From the NCBI RefSeq assembly GCF_002252755.1, contig NZ_NHOY01000121.1:25260-89259 (forward strand): a DNA stretch of 64,000 nucleotides, read 5' to 3'. The translations under genes were made by a program, and so were the position numbers. Under the pieces are notes generated by a model. The model was not told the DNA's origin. It made no database searches and was given only the letters and a program-made list of their open reading frames with translations. The DNA comes from Halorubrum sp. Hd13. Lineage in GTDB: Archaea; Halobacteriota; Halobacteria; Halobacteriales; Haloferacaceae. Each line of letters begins with the position of its first letter. Positions within the stretch are counted from its first letter, which is position 1. Shown here one piece after another: positions 26,882-36,096 of the stretch.

Positions 26882-27004
26882 ATGCCCGCGACAGACGACG
26901 AACGCGACGACGGGAACGATCGACTGTTCGCAGTCGTCATGATCGCGCTCTCGGTGCTCATCTTCCTCGCCGTCCGCAGGTCGGAGCGCTCGCGCTCCGA
27001 CTAA
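26882..27004 (+). CDS. Small single-pass membrane protein, 40 aa
   Basis: MPATDDERDDGNDRLFAVVM begins a 40-residue protein with an acidic N-terminus, one hydrophobic helix (about 15-31) and a basic/serine tail. The ATG at 26882 is the only sensible start. Haloarchaea encode many such small membrane proteins; I cannot name this family. Confidence 0.5.
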   Translation: MPATDDERDDGNDRLFAVVMIALSVLIFLAVRRSERSRSD

Positions 27005-27102
27005 GGCGTCCGCGGCGAGAGCGCGACGACAGAGCCGCCGAATCCGGGTCGTTCGTTCTCGCTGACGGGAACTGATTTACATGTACGCACCCTACTGAAT
27101 CT

Positions 27103-27339
27103 GTGAGCGACTCAACTGAGGACACGGCGGTCGAAGCCGCGGAAGGAATCGGTACCGACGGTCTCACTCCCGCGGTGCTGGCATCGGTCGGCTCGGTCGC
27201 CCTCGCACTGTACTTCTACTACGTGCGCGGCGACAAGCAGCGCGGCCAGTTCGTCGGCTTCTGGCCCGTCACGATACTCGGACTGGCGTCCTACTTCAAG
27301 CTGGAGGAGATCCGGCAGATGCTGGCGGACGACGAGTAG
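27103..27339 (+). CDS. Small membrane protein of unknown function
   Basis: A 78-residue GTG-start protein with two hydrophobic segments (about residues 24-40 and 50-64) around the basic loop YYVRGDKQRGQF. A TATA-like GATTTAC about 30 nt upstream supports the start. No family recognised. A T5 run at about 27444-27448 may end the transcript. Confidence 0.68.
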   Translation: MSDSTEDTAVEAAEGIGTDGLTPAVLASVGSVALALYFYYVRGDKQRGQFVGFWPVTILGLASYFKLEEIRQMLADDE

Positions 27340-27540
27340 TTTCGCACTCAGGCCCGTCCCGATCGGCGTCGGGACCGAAACGGAGTATAAAAGCGGCGAA
27401 CCGACGGCGTCGGACCCCGGCTCCGACCCGCGGACGCGAGCGGCTTTTTCTGACACCGCCTCAGCGAAGACGCGGCCGCGCGGCGCGGGCGGAACCGGTC
27501 CGACCCGGGCGTTCTTTGCGCTCCGCTTCGAACGTGAGAC

Positions 27541-28239
27541 ATGGATCCGACCGACATCGACGCGGTCCTCGTCGCGGGCGCCACCGGCGGAACGGGCCGA
27601 GAGGTGCTGCGGCGAGTCGGACGGCGAGTGGACACCGTTCGCGCGCTCACGCGGTCCGCGGGCGCCACCGCCGACCTCCGGGCGGCCGGCGCGGACGAGG
27701 TCGCGGTGGACGACCTCCTCGACCCGTCCGACCTGGCCGCGGCCGTCGAGGGGGTCGACGCCGTCATCAGCGCCGTCGGGAGCACCAGCTCGACCGTCCG
27801 GAGCGGCCCGCCGTTCGTCGACGGGGCCGGGAACCGAGCGCTGGTGGAGGCGGCGGTCGACGCCGGCGTCGACGCGTTCGTGATGGAGTCGGCGATCGGC
27901 GTCGGCCCCGAGCCGTCGAGCCCGCTCGCGTCCGCCTTCGACGCGTTCATCGGTCCGTTACAGGAGGCCAAGGGCGAGGCGGAGGCCGCGCTCCGCGACG
28001 CGCCGATCCGACACACGGTCCTCCGCCCCGGAATCCTGACGAACGGCCGGCGGACGGGGCTCGTCACGACGGCCGAGCCGGGGGCGAGGCTGTGGGGAAC
28101 CGTCTCGCGTGCCGACGTGGCGTGGCTCATGGCCGCGGCGCCGACGACCGAGGGCGCGGCGGACCGGACGTTCGAGGTCGTCTCCACGCCCCGGTTCCCC
28201 GACCGCGGCGTCGACGTGAACTGGACGTTACCGCGGTGA
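27541..28239 (+). CDS. NAD(P)-binding atypical SDR (NmrA/epimerase-like)
   Basis: A 232-residue Rossmann-fold protein with VAGATGGTGREVLRRV (about residues 11-26) as the NAD(P) loop and a DLxD-type segment VDDLLDPSDLAAAV. The canonical YxxxK is not evident, so it is an atypical SDR used for redox sensing or modification of unknown substrates. Confidence 0.83.
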   Translation: MDPTDIDAVLVAGATGGTGREVLRRVGRRVDTVRALTRSAGATADLRAAGADEVAVDDLLDPSDLAAAVEGVDAVISAVGSTSSTVRSGPPFVDGAGNRALVEAAVDAGVDAFVMESAIGVGPEPSSPLASAFDAFIGPLQEAKGEAEAALRDAPIRHTVLRPGILTNGRRTGLVTTAEPGARLWGTVSRADVAWLMAAAPTTEGAADRTFEVVSTPRFPDRGVDVNWTLPR

Positions 28240-28315
28240 CTCCGGGCCTCGCTGCCGTCACGGCGCACCGGGGCGGCGGTAACGATTATAACCCGTCCGT
28301 GAGTAGTGACAACGC

Positions 28316-28441
28316 ATGACACACGACGTGCCGACCGAAGAGACCCGGGGGCGCCGGTGGTGTGAGACCTGCCGTATCAGCGTCGAGCCGGTCGCGGGCG
28401 ACCGCGGTCTCGAGTGTCCGAGCTGCGGCGAGTCGCTCTGA
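28316..28441 (+). CDS. Small zinc-finger protein, 41 aa
   Basis: MTHDVPTEETRGRRWCETCR begins a 41-residue protein with two CxxC knuckles, CETC and CPSC, typical of haloarchaeal zinc micro-proteins. A TATA box GATTATAAC (about 28284-28292) is about 28 nt upstream, strong support for a leaderless gene. Function unknown. Confidence 0.75.
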   Translation: MTHDVPTEETRGRRWCETCRISVEPVAGDRGLECPSCGESL

Positions 28442-28489
28442 GGGCGCCGACCCGCCGCGGGCCGCTCGGAGAAGACACGCAGAGACGTC

Positions 28490-28669
28490 TCACGCCTCCT
28501 CGCTGGCGTCGAAGTAGCCGTTGAGCAGTTGCGGGACGACGACTCCGACCGTCAACAGCGCTCCGATCAGGACGGTGTCGCTCAGTTCCGTGAGGACGCG
28601 GCCGCCGTAGGCCAGCGCCAGTCCGGCGGCCATACACAGGAGGATGACGGCGTTCTCGCGGGAGAGCAT
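28490..28669 (-). CDS. Small two-helix membrane protein, 59 aa
   Basis: MLSRENAVILLCMAAGLALA begins a 59-residue protein with two hydrophobic segments (about residues 6-22 and 33-50) and an acidic tail. G/C-ending codons support coding. It lies between the zinc micro-protein and infB. No known family. Confidence 0.6.
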   Translation of the reverse strand: MLSRENAVILLCMAAGLALAYGGRVLTELSDTVLIGALLTVGVVVPQLLNGYFDASEEA

Positions 28670-28712
28670 GCGGTCGGCCTTCGGCGTCCGGCTAAAAATC
28701 CCCTGTGGACCG

Positions 28713-30506
28713 CTACTTGCCCCAGAAGGGGTCCCGCTTCCGCTTCGTGTCGAGATACGCCGAGAGCGCCTCGCGCTCGTCGGCGGTGATCTCCTCTTTC
28801 AGCTCCTGTTCGAGGATCTTCGCGTGCTTCTCGGGGACCTCGGTCCAGAGGGTGTCGCCCTCCTCGATTCCGCGCCCGACCGTGGGCCCGTCGATGGCGA
28901 TGCTGACGCGCTCGCCGGCGCGCGCCTCGTCGACGTCGTCGCCCTGCTTCTGGATCCCGGAGAGCTGCCCGACGCGATCGAACTCGTTGCCCTCGAACAT
29001 CCCGACGTTGCGGTTGTTCTGGACCGTGCCGGAAATGACCTCGACGCCGACGACCGCGGGGTCGTTCTGGCGGAACGTGTGGTCGGGGAGAATGCGGAAA
29101 CGCGCGGGCCGGACGACCTTGTCCAGCACCGTCTCCTGTTGGGCGCGCTGGCGCTCCTCGACGAACGTCTCGTAGTCCTCGATCAGCTGGTAGATGACGT
29201 CGTTCGTGAACAGCTTCACGTCGGCGTTCTCCAGCTCCGTCTCGGCGTTCGCCAGCAGGTCGACGTTGAAGCCGAGGATCGCCTTGTGCTCGTCCTGGTT
29301 CGCGGTCTCGGCCACGGCGATGTCGCGGGGCGCGATGTCGCCGACCTCGGCGCGCAGGATTGGCACCTCCGCCTCGCGGAGCGCGTTCGCCATCGCCTCC
29401 AGCGAGCCGAGCGTGTCGGCCTTGACGACGACGCCGTCCTCGGCGGTCTCTACCTCGATCTCCGCGAGCTCGGCTTTCACCTCCTCGACGACCTCCGCCT
29501 CCGGTCGGTCGCGGACGACCCGGACCGGCGCGCCGGCCATCGCCCGGTCGAGGTCCGGCGCCGCGATCTTCACCCCGGCCGCGGCGCCGACCTCGGCCAC
29601 CTTCTCGAACTGCTTCTCGGTGCGGATCTCCTCTAAGGGCCGCGGCTGCAACAGCGCGCGGATCTCGGTGACGATCGGCTCGTCCTGCCCGCCGACGACG
29701 ATCCGGTCGCCGTTGCGCACGACGCCGTCGTACACCACCGTGTCGATGGTGGCGCCGAAGCCGCGCTCGTCTTTCACTTCGAGGACCGTCCCCTCCCCCG
29801 CCCCGAAGACGTCGATCGCCATCTCCTCTTTCATGAAGCGCTGGGAGAGACCCATCAGCACCGTGAGGAGGTCGGGGACCCCCTCGCCCGTGATCGCCGA
29901 GAGGGGGACGACGCCGATGTTCTTCTGGAAGTCCTGCACGCGCCAGTAGAGGTCCGCGGAGAAGCCGGCGTCGGAGAGCTGGCCGATGATCTCGTAGAGG
30001 TTCTCGTTGAGCATCGACTCGGCGCGCTCCGACTGCGCCTCCAGGCTCTTCTGGATCGGCTGGCCGTCCTGCGGGTTCCACCCCGGCGTCGTGTCCACCT
30101 TGTTGGCGGCGACGACGAAGGGAGTGCCGGTGCGCCTGAGGATGTCGATCGCCTCCTCCGTCTGCGGCTGGAAGCCGTCGTTGACGTCGACGACGAGCAC
30201 CGCGATGTCGGCGAGCGCGCCACCGCGGGCGCGCAGCGTCGAGAAGGAATGGTGGCCCGGCGTGTCGATGAACAGGAGACCGGGGAGGTCGAAGTCGGTC
30301 GGGTCGATGAGCTCGCCCGCCATCCCGGAGATGGTGTCGAGCGGGATGTCCGTCGCCCCGATGTGTTGGGTGATCGCGCCGGCCTCGCCCTCGCTGACGG
30401 CGGAGCCGCGAATCGTGTCGAGCAGGCTCGTCTTGCCGTGGTCGACGTGACCCAACACGGCGACGATCGGCGTCCGAAGGGTGTCCGCGTTTGTGTGGTC
30501 GGTCAT
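28713..30506 (-). CDS. infB: Translation initiation factor IF-2 (aIF5B)
   Basis: A 597-residue translational GTPase that promotes subunit joining. G1 is GHVDHGKT (residues 19-26), G3 DTPGHHSF (about 82-89) and G4 AANKVD (about 137-142). The four-domain archaeal/eukaryotic 5B architecture and length are complete, with no bacterial-type N-terminal extension. Monocistronic. Confidence 0.97.
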   Translation of the reverse strand: MTDHTNADTLRTPIVAVLGHVDHGKTSLLDTIRGSAVSEGEAGAITQHIGATDIPLDTISGMAGELIDPTDFDLPGLLFIDTPGHHSFSTLRARGGALADIAVLVVDVNDGFQPQTEEAIDILRRTGTPFVVAANKVDTTPGWNPQDGQPIQKSLEAQSERAESMLNENLYEIIGQLSDAGFSADLYWRVQDFQKNIGVVPLSAITGEGVPDLLTVLMGLSQRFMKEEMAIDVFGAGEGTVLEVKDERGFGATIDTVVYDGVVRNGDRIVVGGQDEPIVTEIRALLQPRPLEEIRTEKQFEKVAEVGAAAGVKIAAPDLDRAMAGAPVRVVRDRPEAEVVEEVKAELAEIEVETAEDGVVVKADTLGSLEAMANALREAEVPILRAEVGDIAPRDIAVAETANQDEHKAILGFNVDLLANAETELENADVKLFTNDVIYQLIEDYETFVEERQRAQQETVLDKVVRPARFRILPDHTFRQNDPAVVGVEVISGTVQNNRNVGMFEGNEFDRVGQLSGIQKQGDDVDEARAGERVSIAIDGPTVGRGIEEGDTLWTEVPEKHAKILEQELKEEITADEREALSAYLDTKRKRDPFWGK

Positions 30507-30656
30507 AGGTGATCGCCCCGAGAAGGTCGGTTACCCGGTATTCCGCCCGGGCGTCAGTTAAGCCTTTCAAAATGCGACCGGCCGTTTCGCCCCGATCCGG
30601 GCCCGTCCCGCGTCGGCGTCCGCCGCCCGACGACCGTCGTCCAGTGTCAGGCGATC

Positions 30657-30712
30657 GATGTCCGCCGGTCAATGGCCGTCGCCCGATGTCCGCCGGTCAG
30701 CGTCCGTCGCCC
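30657..30712. repeat. 28-bp tandem duplication between infB and PRC-barrel gene
   Basis: Units 30657-30684 and 30685-30712 share about 25 of 28 bases, each beginning GATGTCCGCCGGTCA. They lie just upstream of the PRC-barrel promoter. They carry no evident ORF. Confidence 0.8.
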
Positions 30713-30761
30713 GTCGGACGCCCCCGTGGCGTTTAAGACCGTTGCCACGGACGGTGAGGAC

Positions 30762-31007
30762 ATGGTAGACATCCTCGCGGAGAACCTCTCCGGGAAGGCG
30801 GTGATGAGCTCGGACGGGACCGAACTGGGCGACCTGTACAACATCACGATGGACCTGAAGTCCGGGGAGCTGAACGACCTGCTCGTCAGCCCGCACGAGC
30901 ACCTCAGCCCCGAGCGCTCCGGGTTCGACGTCGACGAGATGGGCCGACTGAAAGTGCCGGTCGGGAACGTGAAGGCGGTGAAGGACTACATCGTCGTCGC
31001 CCGCTGA
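30762..31007 (+). CDS. PRC-barrel domain protein
   Basis: An 81-residue protein consisting of a single PRC-barrel (MVDILAENLSGKAVMSSDGT, ending in the basic-hydrophobic strand VKDYIVVAR). PRC-barrels occur in RimM and CdvA-type proteins; in haloarchaea the single-domain type is linked to cell division or RNA metabolism, unproven here. A TATA-like CGTTTAAGA is about 30 nt upstream. It overlaps nob1 by one base. Confidence 0.88.
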   Translation: MVDILAENLSGKAVMSSDGTELGDLYNITMDLKSGELNDLLVSPHEHLSPERSGFDVDEMGRLKVPVGNVKAVKDYIVVAR

Positions 31008-31465
31008 TGGAGGTCCTCGACACCTCGGCGTTCATCCACGAGTACACCACCGACGACGACGTCGTCTCGGTGCCCGAAGTGCACGAGGAGCTCAATGGCG
31101 AAGGGGCGCTCCGCTTCGACGCGATGGAGGGGTCGGGGATGACGATCCACGTCCCGGCCCCGGAGGTCATCGACAACGTCCGGCGCGCCGCGCGCGGCTC
31201 GGGCGACGACGCGGAGCTGTCCGACACCGACACGCGGCTGATCGCGACCGCGCTCGAACTGAGCGCGACGCTGGTCACCGACGACTACGCGATGCAGAAC
31301 GTCGCCGAGCGGCTCGACCTCGACGTCGAACCCATCGCCAGAGACGGGATCACGGAGGAGCGCGAGTGGCGCTTCCAGTGCGTCGGCTGCAACCGCACGT
31401 TCGACGAGAACAAGGAGCGGTGCCCGATCTGCGGGAGCGACCTGACCCGAAAGAACCCGGCGTGA
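31007..31465 (+). CDS. nob1: Ribosome biogenesis endoribonuclease Nob1
   Basis: A 152-residue PIN-domain nuclease that matures the 3' end of 16S rRNA. PIN acidic residues are seen in LDTSAFIHEY (D5), the middle acidic patch and TLVTDDYAMQN (about residues 87-97). The zinc ribbon is CVGCN and CPICG near the C-terminus. It is coupled to the PRC-barrel gene by TGATG. Confidence 0.93.
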   Translation: MEVLDTSAFIHEYTTDDDVVSVPEVHEELNGEGALRFDAMEGSGMTIHVPAPEVIDNVRRAARGSGDDAELSDTDTRLIATALELSATLVTDDYAMQNVAERLDLDVEPIARDGITEEREWRFQCVGCNRTFDENKERCPICGSDLTRKNPA

Positions 31466-31547
31466 CCGGGCTCGGCCGACCGATAGAGGGTGCTATTCTC
31501 TCGCATTCGACCGACCGATTGAACAGGCGGCCCGCCGACCTCCCGAC

Positions 31548-32648
31548 GTGAACGCATTCGAGACGATCTCGTCGGACGCGCTCCGGGCCGGCCGGGCCGA
31601 CGCGCTCGACGACGCGGTCGCGAGCGCGCTGACCGCTCACCCGCTGGACGGGATCGAGACCGAGTACCCGCATTACCAGGGAGCGGTGGAGGGGCCGGAC
31701 GCGCCGCCGCGCCCCTCGGAGAAGCACCCGGCCTTCTACGGCTGCTTCGACTGGCACTCGGCGGTCCACAGCCACTGGGCGCTCGTCCGGCTGCTGCGGG
31801 TCGCCTCGGACCACCCGGACGAAGGTGAGATCGCGACCGTCGTCGACGGGCGGCTGACGCCCGAACACGTTGCGGGCGAGGTGGAGTACCTCGACGCGAA
31901 TCCGAGCTTCGAGGAGCCGTACGGCTGGTCGTGGCTGCTGCGGCTCGCCGCCGAGTTGCGCCTGTGGGACGACTCACGCGCCGACGCGTGGCGCGAGACC
32001 CTCCGCCCCCTCGAAGACCGGGTTCGCCGGGGGACCCTGGAGTCGTTCCTCGGCGTCGCCCGCCCGCACCGCGTCGGCACCCACGGCAACACGGCGTTCG
32101 CGCTCGCCGGAGTCCTCGACTACGCGCGGGTCGTCGGCGACGCGGAGCTCGAACGCGAGGCCGAGACGACGGCAAGCCGACTGTACGCGGACGATTCGGC
32201 CGGCGTCGTGGGCGCGGAGCCCGTCGGGTGGGACTTCGTCTCGCCCGCCTTGACCGAGGCGGACCTCATGCGCCGGGTCCTCGCCCCCGACCCGTTCGCG
32301 GCGTGGCTCGACGGGTTCCTCCCGGACCTCACGGGGGCGCCGCACGACGCGCTGCTGACGCCCGTCGACGTCGAACCGGACGAGGGCGACGGCGCCGCGA
32401 TGCACCTGATCGGGCTCAACGTCTCCCGCGCGTGGTGTCTCGCGGGACTGGCCGACGCGCTTTCGGGGCGGGAGGGGCCGGCGGCGACCCGACTGCGGGA
32501 GCCGCTGGACGCGGCGGCGCGCCGGCACGCCGAGGCGGGGGCCGCGGACGTGCTCACCGACGACTACGCGGGCTCGCACTGGCTCTCCTCGTTCGCGGTG
32601 TACCTGCTGACGCGGAACGAGGGCGGGATCGCGCCGGGGACGGCTTAG
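31548..32648 (+). CDS. DUF2891-family protein
   Basis: A 366-residue GTG-start protein with a probable alpha/alpha-barrel. HPAFYGCFDWHSAVHSHWAL (about residues 60-79) is the characteristic N-terminal motif of the DUF2891 family, and LTDDYAGSHWLSSFAVYLLT ends the domain. The function of the family is unknown. The last four bases overlap the convergent uppS gene. Confidence 0.85.
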   Translation: MNAFETISSDALRAGRADALDDAVASALTAHPLDGIETEYPHYQGAVEGPDAPPRPSEKHPAFYGCFDWHSAVHSHWALVRLLRVASDHPDEGEIATVVDGRLTPEHVAGEVEYLDANPSFEEPYGWSWLLRLAAELRLWDDSRADAWRETLRPLEDRVRRGTLESFLGVARPHRVGTHGNTAFALAGVLDYARVVGDAELEREAETTASRLYADDSAGVVGAEPVGWDFVSPALTEADLMRRVLAPDPFAAWLDGFLPDLTGAPHDALLTPVDVEPDEGDGAAMHLIGLNVSRAWCLAGLADALSGREGPAATRLREPLDAAARRHAEAGAADVLTDDYAGSHWLSSFAVYLLTRNEGGIAPGTA

Positions 32649-33616
32649 TTCGTGCCCTTCGACTCTTGGGGGTCGCCGTCGACCGGTCCGGCCGACTCGC
32701 TCTCGGCGATTCCGAGGGCGTCGTCGGAGAGCTCGTTGCCGTCGAGCCGAGGGACGCGCCCCCGAAGCCGTCGGGCGACGGCCCGGGCCTCGGCGATCTC
32801 CACTTCGGCGACCGCCCGGACCAGCGCGACGGCGCGCTCGGCGCGGGCGCGCTGCCACGACTCCTCGCGGGACTGGTAGGTCCGGATAGCGCGGAGGAAC
32901 TCGCGCTGCGAGAAATCCGGCCAGTACGGCGCACAGAAGTAGACGGCGGCCTCGTTGCCGTTCGCGTGCCACGGCAGGAAGTTCGAGGTGCGCTCGTCGC
33001 CGCCGGTTCTGACGATGAGGTCGACGTCGCGGACCGGGCGGTCGTACAGTCGGTCCTCGACGGTCTCGACGTCGACGTCGGCCGGGTCGAGGGCCCCGGC
33101 GTCGACGTCCGCGGCGATCGTCCGCGCGGCGTCGAGCAGTTCCGTTCGCCCGCCGTACGCCAACGCGATGTTCAACCTGAACCGGTCGTTGTCGGCGGTA
33201 CGGCGCTCGGCGTAGTCGACCGCGTCGCGGACGCGCGGCGGGAGCTGGGCGACGTCGCCGATGGCGCGGACCCGAACCCCCTGTTCGTGGACGCGGTCGG
33301 CGTCGGCGAACTCCCGGAGCTTGCGCTCCAGCAGGTCGAACAGCGGCGCCAGCTCCTCGTCGGGGCGCTCGAAGTTCTCCGTGGAGAAGGCGTACAGCGT
33401 CAGTTCCGCGACGCCGAGGTCGGCGCACCAGTCGAGCACCCGCTCGGTGGTGTCGGCGCCGGCGCGGTGCCCGTCGGGGGCGTCGGCGCCGCGCTCGCGG
33501 GCGTACCGCCGGTTCCCGTCTTGGATGATCGCGACGTGAGCCGGCACGTCCTCGATCTCGCGGCGGAGGTGGCGCCGGTAGGCGCGCTCGCCGAGGCCGC
33601 GGAGACGGTCCAGCAT
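32645..33616 (-). CDS. uppS: Polyprenyl diphosphate synthase, cis type (UppS)
   Basis: A 323-residue cis-prenyltransferase producing the long-chain polyprenyl carrier, probably dolichyl-type for glycosylation. IIQDGNRRYA (about residues 30-39; bacterial and eukaryotic enzymes usually have MDGNGRWA) and the C-terminal DLIVRTGGDERTSNFLPWHA are the signature motifs. The acidic C-terminal tail is extended by about 40 residues. It overlaps the DUF2891 stop tail to tail. Confidence 0.93.
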   Translation of the reverse strand: MLDRLRGLGERAYRRHLRREIEDVPAHVAIIQDGNRRYARERGADAPDGHRAGADTTERVLDWCADLGVAELTLYAFSTENFERPDEELAPLFDLLERKLREFADADRVHEQGVRVRAIGDVAQLPPRVRDAVDYAERRTADNDRFRLNIALAYGGRTELLDAARTIAADVDAGALDPADVDVETVEDRLYDRPVRDVDLIVRTGGDERTSNFLPWHANGNEAAVYFCAPYWPDFSQREFLRAIRTYQSREESWQRARAERAVALVRAVAEVEIAEARAVARRLRGRVPRLDGNELSDDALGIAESESAGPVDGDPQESKGTN

Positions 33617-33680
33617 ACGTTCTGATAAATTCGACCGAGGGATATGTACTTTTACCTTCCGATCCCGGATATCGACGTCT
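33617..33680. promoter_or_regulatory. Overlapping divergent promoters of uppS and LWR-salt gene
   Basis: Only 64 bp separate the two start codons. A plus-strand TATA-like GTACTTTTACC (about 33643-33653) is about 30 nt before the ATG at 33681, and a minus-strand ACATATCC in the same segment is about 25 nt from the uppS ATG. The promoters interpenetrate. Confidence 0.55.
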
Positions 33681-34049
33681 ATGGACGCCGCCTACGTGTT
33701 CGCCGTCGCGTTCCGGCTCGACCCGGACGGAGCGACGGTGGACCCCGATCGGTTCGAGGCGACGATGGAGATACCCGCGAGCGAGCCCGGCACGGACGGG
33801 TGGCTGTTCTTCCGCGACCGGCTCTGGCGCGGCGAGATCGGGGACGACCCCTCGTTCCGAGGCCTCGCGAGCGACCGCCTCGGCGTCGAGGTCACCGAGG
33901 CGTCCTTCCGGGAGCTCCGGACCGACGAGGCGTACCTCGAGGCGCTGAAACGCGAGGTCGCCGCGGATCTCTCCCGGTTCAACGCCGACTCGGTCGACGC
34001 CGCCCTCGGCAAGTACCTCGGCTCGTCGATCCACGTGCGGGGAGAGTGA
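33681..34049 (+). CDS. LWR-salt protein (haloarchaea-specific)
   Basis: A 122-residue acidic soluble protein containing FFRDRLWRGEIGDD (about residues 49-62), the near-invariant motif that names the LWR-salt family of haloarchaea. Its function is unknown. It is divergent from uppS. Confidence 0.85.
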   Translation: MDAAYVFAVAFRLDPDGATVDPDRFEATMEIPASEPGTDGWLFFRDRLWRGEIGDDPSFRGLASDRLGVEVTEASFRELRTDEAYLEALKREVAADLSRFNADSVDAALGKYLGSSIHVRGE

Positions 34050-34138
34050 GAGCCTGACGGCGGGCGACCGGCGTGGCGCGGCACCGTTACCCGCGGCCCC
34101 GCAACGCACTTATCGGTCCGGGTTCTACTGACGCGCCC

Positions 34139-34792
34139 ATGGCCGTCGTCGACTACGACTTCCACCTGTTCGACCTCGACGGCACGCTCGTCGACGCGGA
34201 GTGGTCGTACACCCGCGCGGTGTTCGACCGGGTCGGCGACCGGCTCGGCCGGCGCTTCTCCGACCGCGAGGCGCACGTCCTCTGGCACGGGTTGGGCGGG
34301 CCGCGCGGCGACACCCTCCGCGAGCTCGGCGTCGATCCGGGCGACTTCTGGCCCGCGTTCCACGCGGTCGAGGACCCGACGGCCCGCGCGGAGGCGACGT
34401 ACCTCCACGACGACGCCGCTCGACTGCTCGACCGCGTCGACGACGCGGGCGGACCGACCGGGCTCGTCACCCACTGCCAGCGGTTCCTCGCCGAGCCCGT
34501 CCTCGACAGGGTCGACTTGGAGGGTCGGTTCGACGCGGTGGTCTGCTGTACCGACGAGACGGGGTGGAAGCCGGACCCCGCGCCGATCGAGCTGGCGATG
34601 CGCGAGCTCGGCGTCGACCCGCGAGGGGACCGCGGCTACTACGTCGGCGACGGCGAGAGCGACGTGGGCGCGGCGTGGAACGCCGGACTCGACGCGGTTC
34701 ACGTCGAGCGGGTCGGCCACGCGGACCGCGGGCGGTGCGTGCTCGGCGACCGGCGCGTCGACCGGCTCGACGAGCTGGTCGAGCGGACGTGA
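34139..34792 (+). CDS. HAD-superfamily hydrolase
   Basis: A 217-residue phosphatase-like protein with DFHLFDLDGTLVDAEWSY (D14 and D16 region), the later motif II in LVTHCQRFL and motif III in GDGESDVGAAWNAGL. It belongs to the phosphoglycolate phosphatase-like group; substrate unknown. A TATA box near 34107-34115 supports the ATG at 34139. Confidence 0.9.
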   Translation: MAVVDYDFHLFDLDGTLVDAEWSYTRAVFDRVGDRLGRRFSDREAHVLWHGLGGPRGDTLRELGVDPGDFWPAFHAVEDPTARAEATYLHDDAARLLDRVDDAGGPTGLVTHCQRFLAEPVLDRVDLEGRFDAVVCCTDETGWKPDPAPIELAMRELGVDPRGDRGYYVGDGESDVGAAWNAGLDAVHVERVGHADRGRCVLGDRRVDRLDELVERT

Positions 34793-34794
34793 CC

Positions 34795-34923
34795 TCAAGA
34801 GCCGGCGATCCGTCGAACGCGTTCCGTACCGCACTTCGCACACGCCTCCACGACCTCGTCGGGATCGATGATTATCGCTTTGCGTTCGTATCGGTGGCGA
34901 CAGATCAGTCGGTCGAGGTTCAT
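34795..34923 (-). CDS. Small CxxC protein, 42 aa
   Basis: MNLDRLICRHRYERKAIIID begins a 42-residue protein with C8 and CAKC (residues 29-32), enough for a small zinc knuckle with nearby His. A minus-strand TATA-like ATTACTTATG (about 34950-34960) is about 30 nt from the ATG. The gene is tail-to-tail with the HAD hydrolase. Function unknown. Confidence 0.65.
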   Translation of the reverse strand: MNLDRLICRHRYERKAIIIDPDEVVEACAKCGTERVRRIAGS

Positions 34924-35153
34924 CGTGTGTCACGGTGGCGGCATTCGCTCATAAGTAATTTCCGTGAACACACACTAATACACATAATATAGTGGCACAT
35001 AATAAGTGAATCGCTGTTAGAAAATGTGAATGTCTTAATATAGCCGCGTATTTGAGTGTACGGTCAGTTTACTATGGCTACCAGCTGTATAACGCGCTGG
35101 AACCGTCCGCCCGCGACCGAAACGGTCGTGAGTCGCCGCACGCTAGCCGACCC
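34924..35153. promoter_or_regulatory. AT-rich divergent promoter region
   Basis: This 230-base gap between the CxxC micro-protein and the PadR gene is conspicuously AT-rich (about 34950-35080), with several TATA-like strings on both strands (CTTAATATAG near 35035, GTTTACTATG near 35068). It may hold promoters for both neighbours. No reading frame here is convincing. Confidence 0.5.
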
Positions 35154-35531
35154 ATGACGAAGTGGTTCCACAGCGGTCGCCGTCGCGACCTCTGCGCGCT
35201 GCTGTACGAAGCCGGCGAGCTGCGGGCGCAGTCGCTGAAGAACCGGTTGGAGAACCACTACGACGAACGCATCGATCCCGGCTCCTTCTACGCGACGCTC
35301 CGTTCGCTGGTGGAGTCGGGCTTCCTCGACCGCCGCACCGAGGGGATCGCCGACGTGTACGCCCTGACCGACGCGGGGGAGCGTGCGCTCCTCGACCACT
35401 ACGAGTGGCTCTCCGAGCGCGTCGGCGTCCCGAGAGCGACAGAGCGGGCGAGACCGGAATCGGCCCAGGGGGAGAGACCGGAATCGGTCGCGGGGGCGGC
35501 CCCGGACGACGACGCCGACCTCAAGGATTAA
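35154..35531 (+). CDS. PadR-like winged-helix regulator
   Basis: About 125 residues: MTKWFHSGRRRDLCALLYEA starts the winged helix, with ERIDPGSFYATLRSLVESGF (about residues 38-57) as the recognition region, then a long low-complexity tail. The ATG at 35154 fits the family; a longer reading adds 34 unrelated residues. It ends 25 nt before nikR, so a PadR-NikR operon is plausible. Confidence 0.8.
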   Translation: MTKWFHSGRRRDLCALLYEAGELRAQSLKNRLENHYDERIDPGSFYATLRSLVESGFLDRRTEGIADVYALTDAGERALLDHYEWLSERVGVPRATERARPESAQGERPESVAGAAPDDDADLKD

Positions 35532-35556
35532 CAACATCGGCGGCGTGGGTTAATAC

Positions 35557-36072
35557 ATGACTGTCGTCAGCGTCTCGATGCCGGAGGAGTTGCTCGATCG
35601 GATCGACGGGTTCGCGGACGAACACGGCTACACGGGGCGCAGCGAGGTCGTTCGCGAGGCTTCGCGGAACCTCCTCGGCGAGTTCGAGGACGCCAAGCTG
35701 GAGGACAGGGAGCTGATGGCGGTGGTGACGGTCCTGTTCGACTACGAGACCACGAGCGTCGAAGAGCGGATGATGCGGCTCCGCCACGAGCACGAGGGGC
35801 TCGTCGCCTCCAACTTCCACAACCACGTCGGCTCTCGCTACTGCATGGAGCTGTTCGTGCTGGAGGGTCGCTTAGACGAGATATCCGCGTTCGTCGGAAA
35901 GATCCGGGCGACGAAGGACACGCTCACCGTCGACTACAGCGTGACGCCGGTGGACGAGTTCGGCGCCGACGCCGTCGCCGAGGCGACCCCCGACGACGTC
36001 GGTCGCGAGCGCGGCGAGGGATCGGGGCACGGCCACGGCGAGGGATCGGGGCACGGCCACGGCGACGAGTAG
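35557..36072 (+). CDS. nikR: Nickel-responsive regulator NikR
   Basis: A 171-residue ribbon-helix-helix/ACT repressor of nickel uptake. The N-terminal RHH is [20 protein letters not shown], and nickel ligands are seen in [16 protein letters not shown] (H-x-H-x5-C) plus an upstream His. The C-terminus adds two copies of G-H-G-H-G-E/D (about residues 154-170), encoded by a 24-bp repeat (about 36014-36061), which could be extra metal-binding residues. Confidence 0.92.
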   Translation: MTVVSVSMPEELLDRIDGFADEHGYTGRSEVVREASRNLLGEFEDAKLEDRELMAVVTVLFDYETTSVEERMMRLRHEHEGLVASNFHNHVGSRYCMELFVLEGRLDEISAFVGKIRATKDTLTVDYSVTPVDEFGADAVAEATPDDVGRERGEGSGHGHGEGSGHGHGDE

Positions 36073-36096
36073 TCGGCGTCCGCGCGCGAGCGCGAC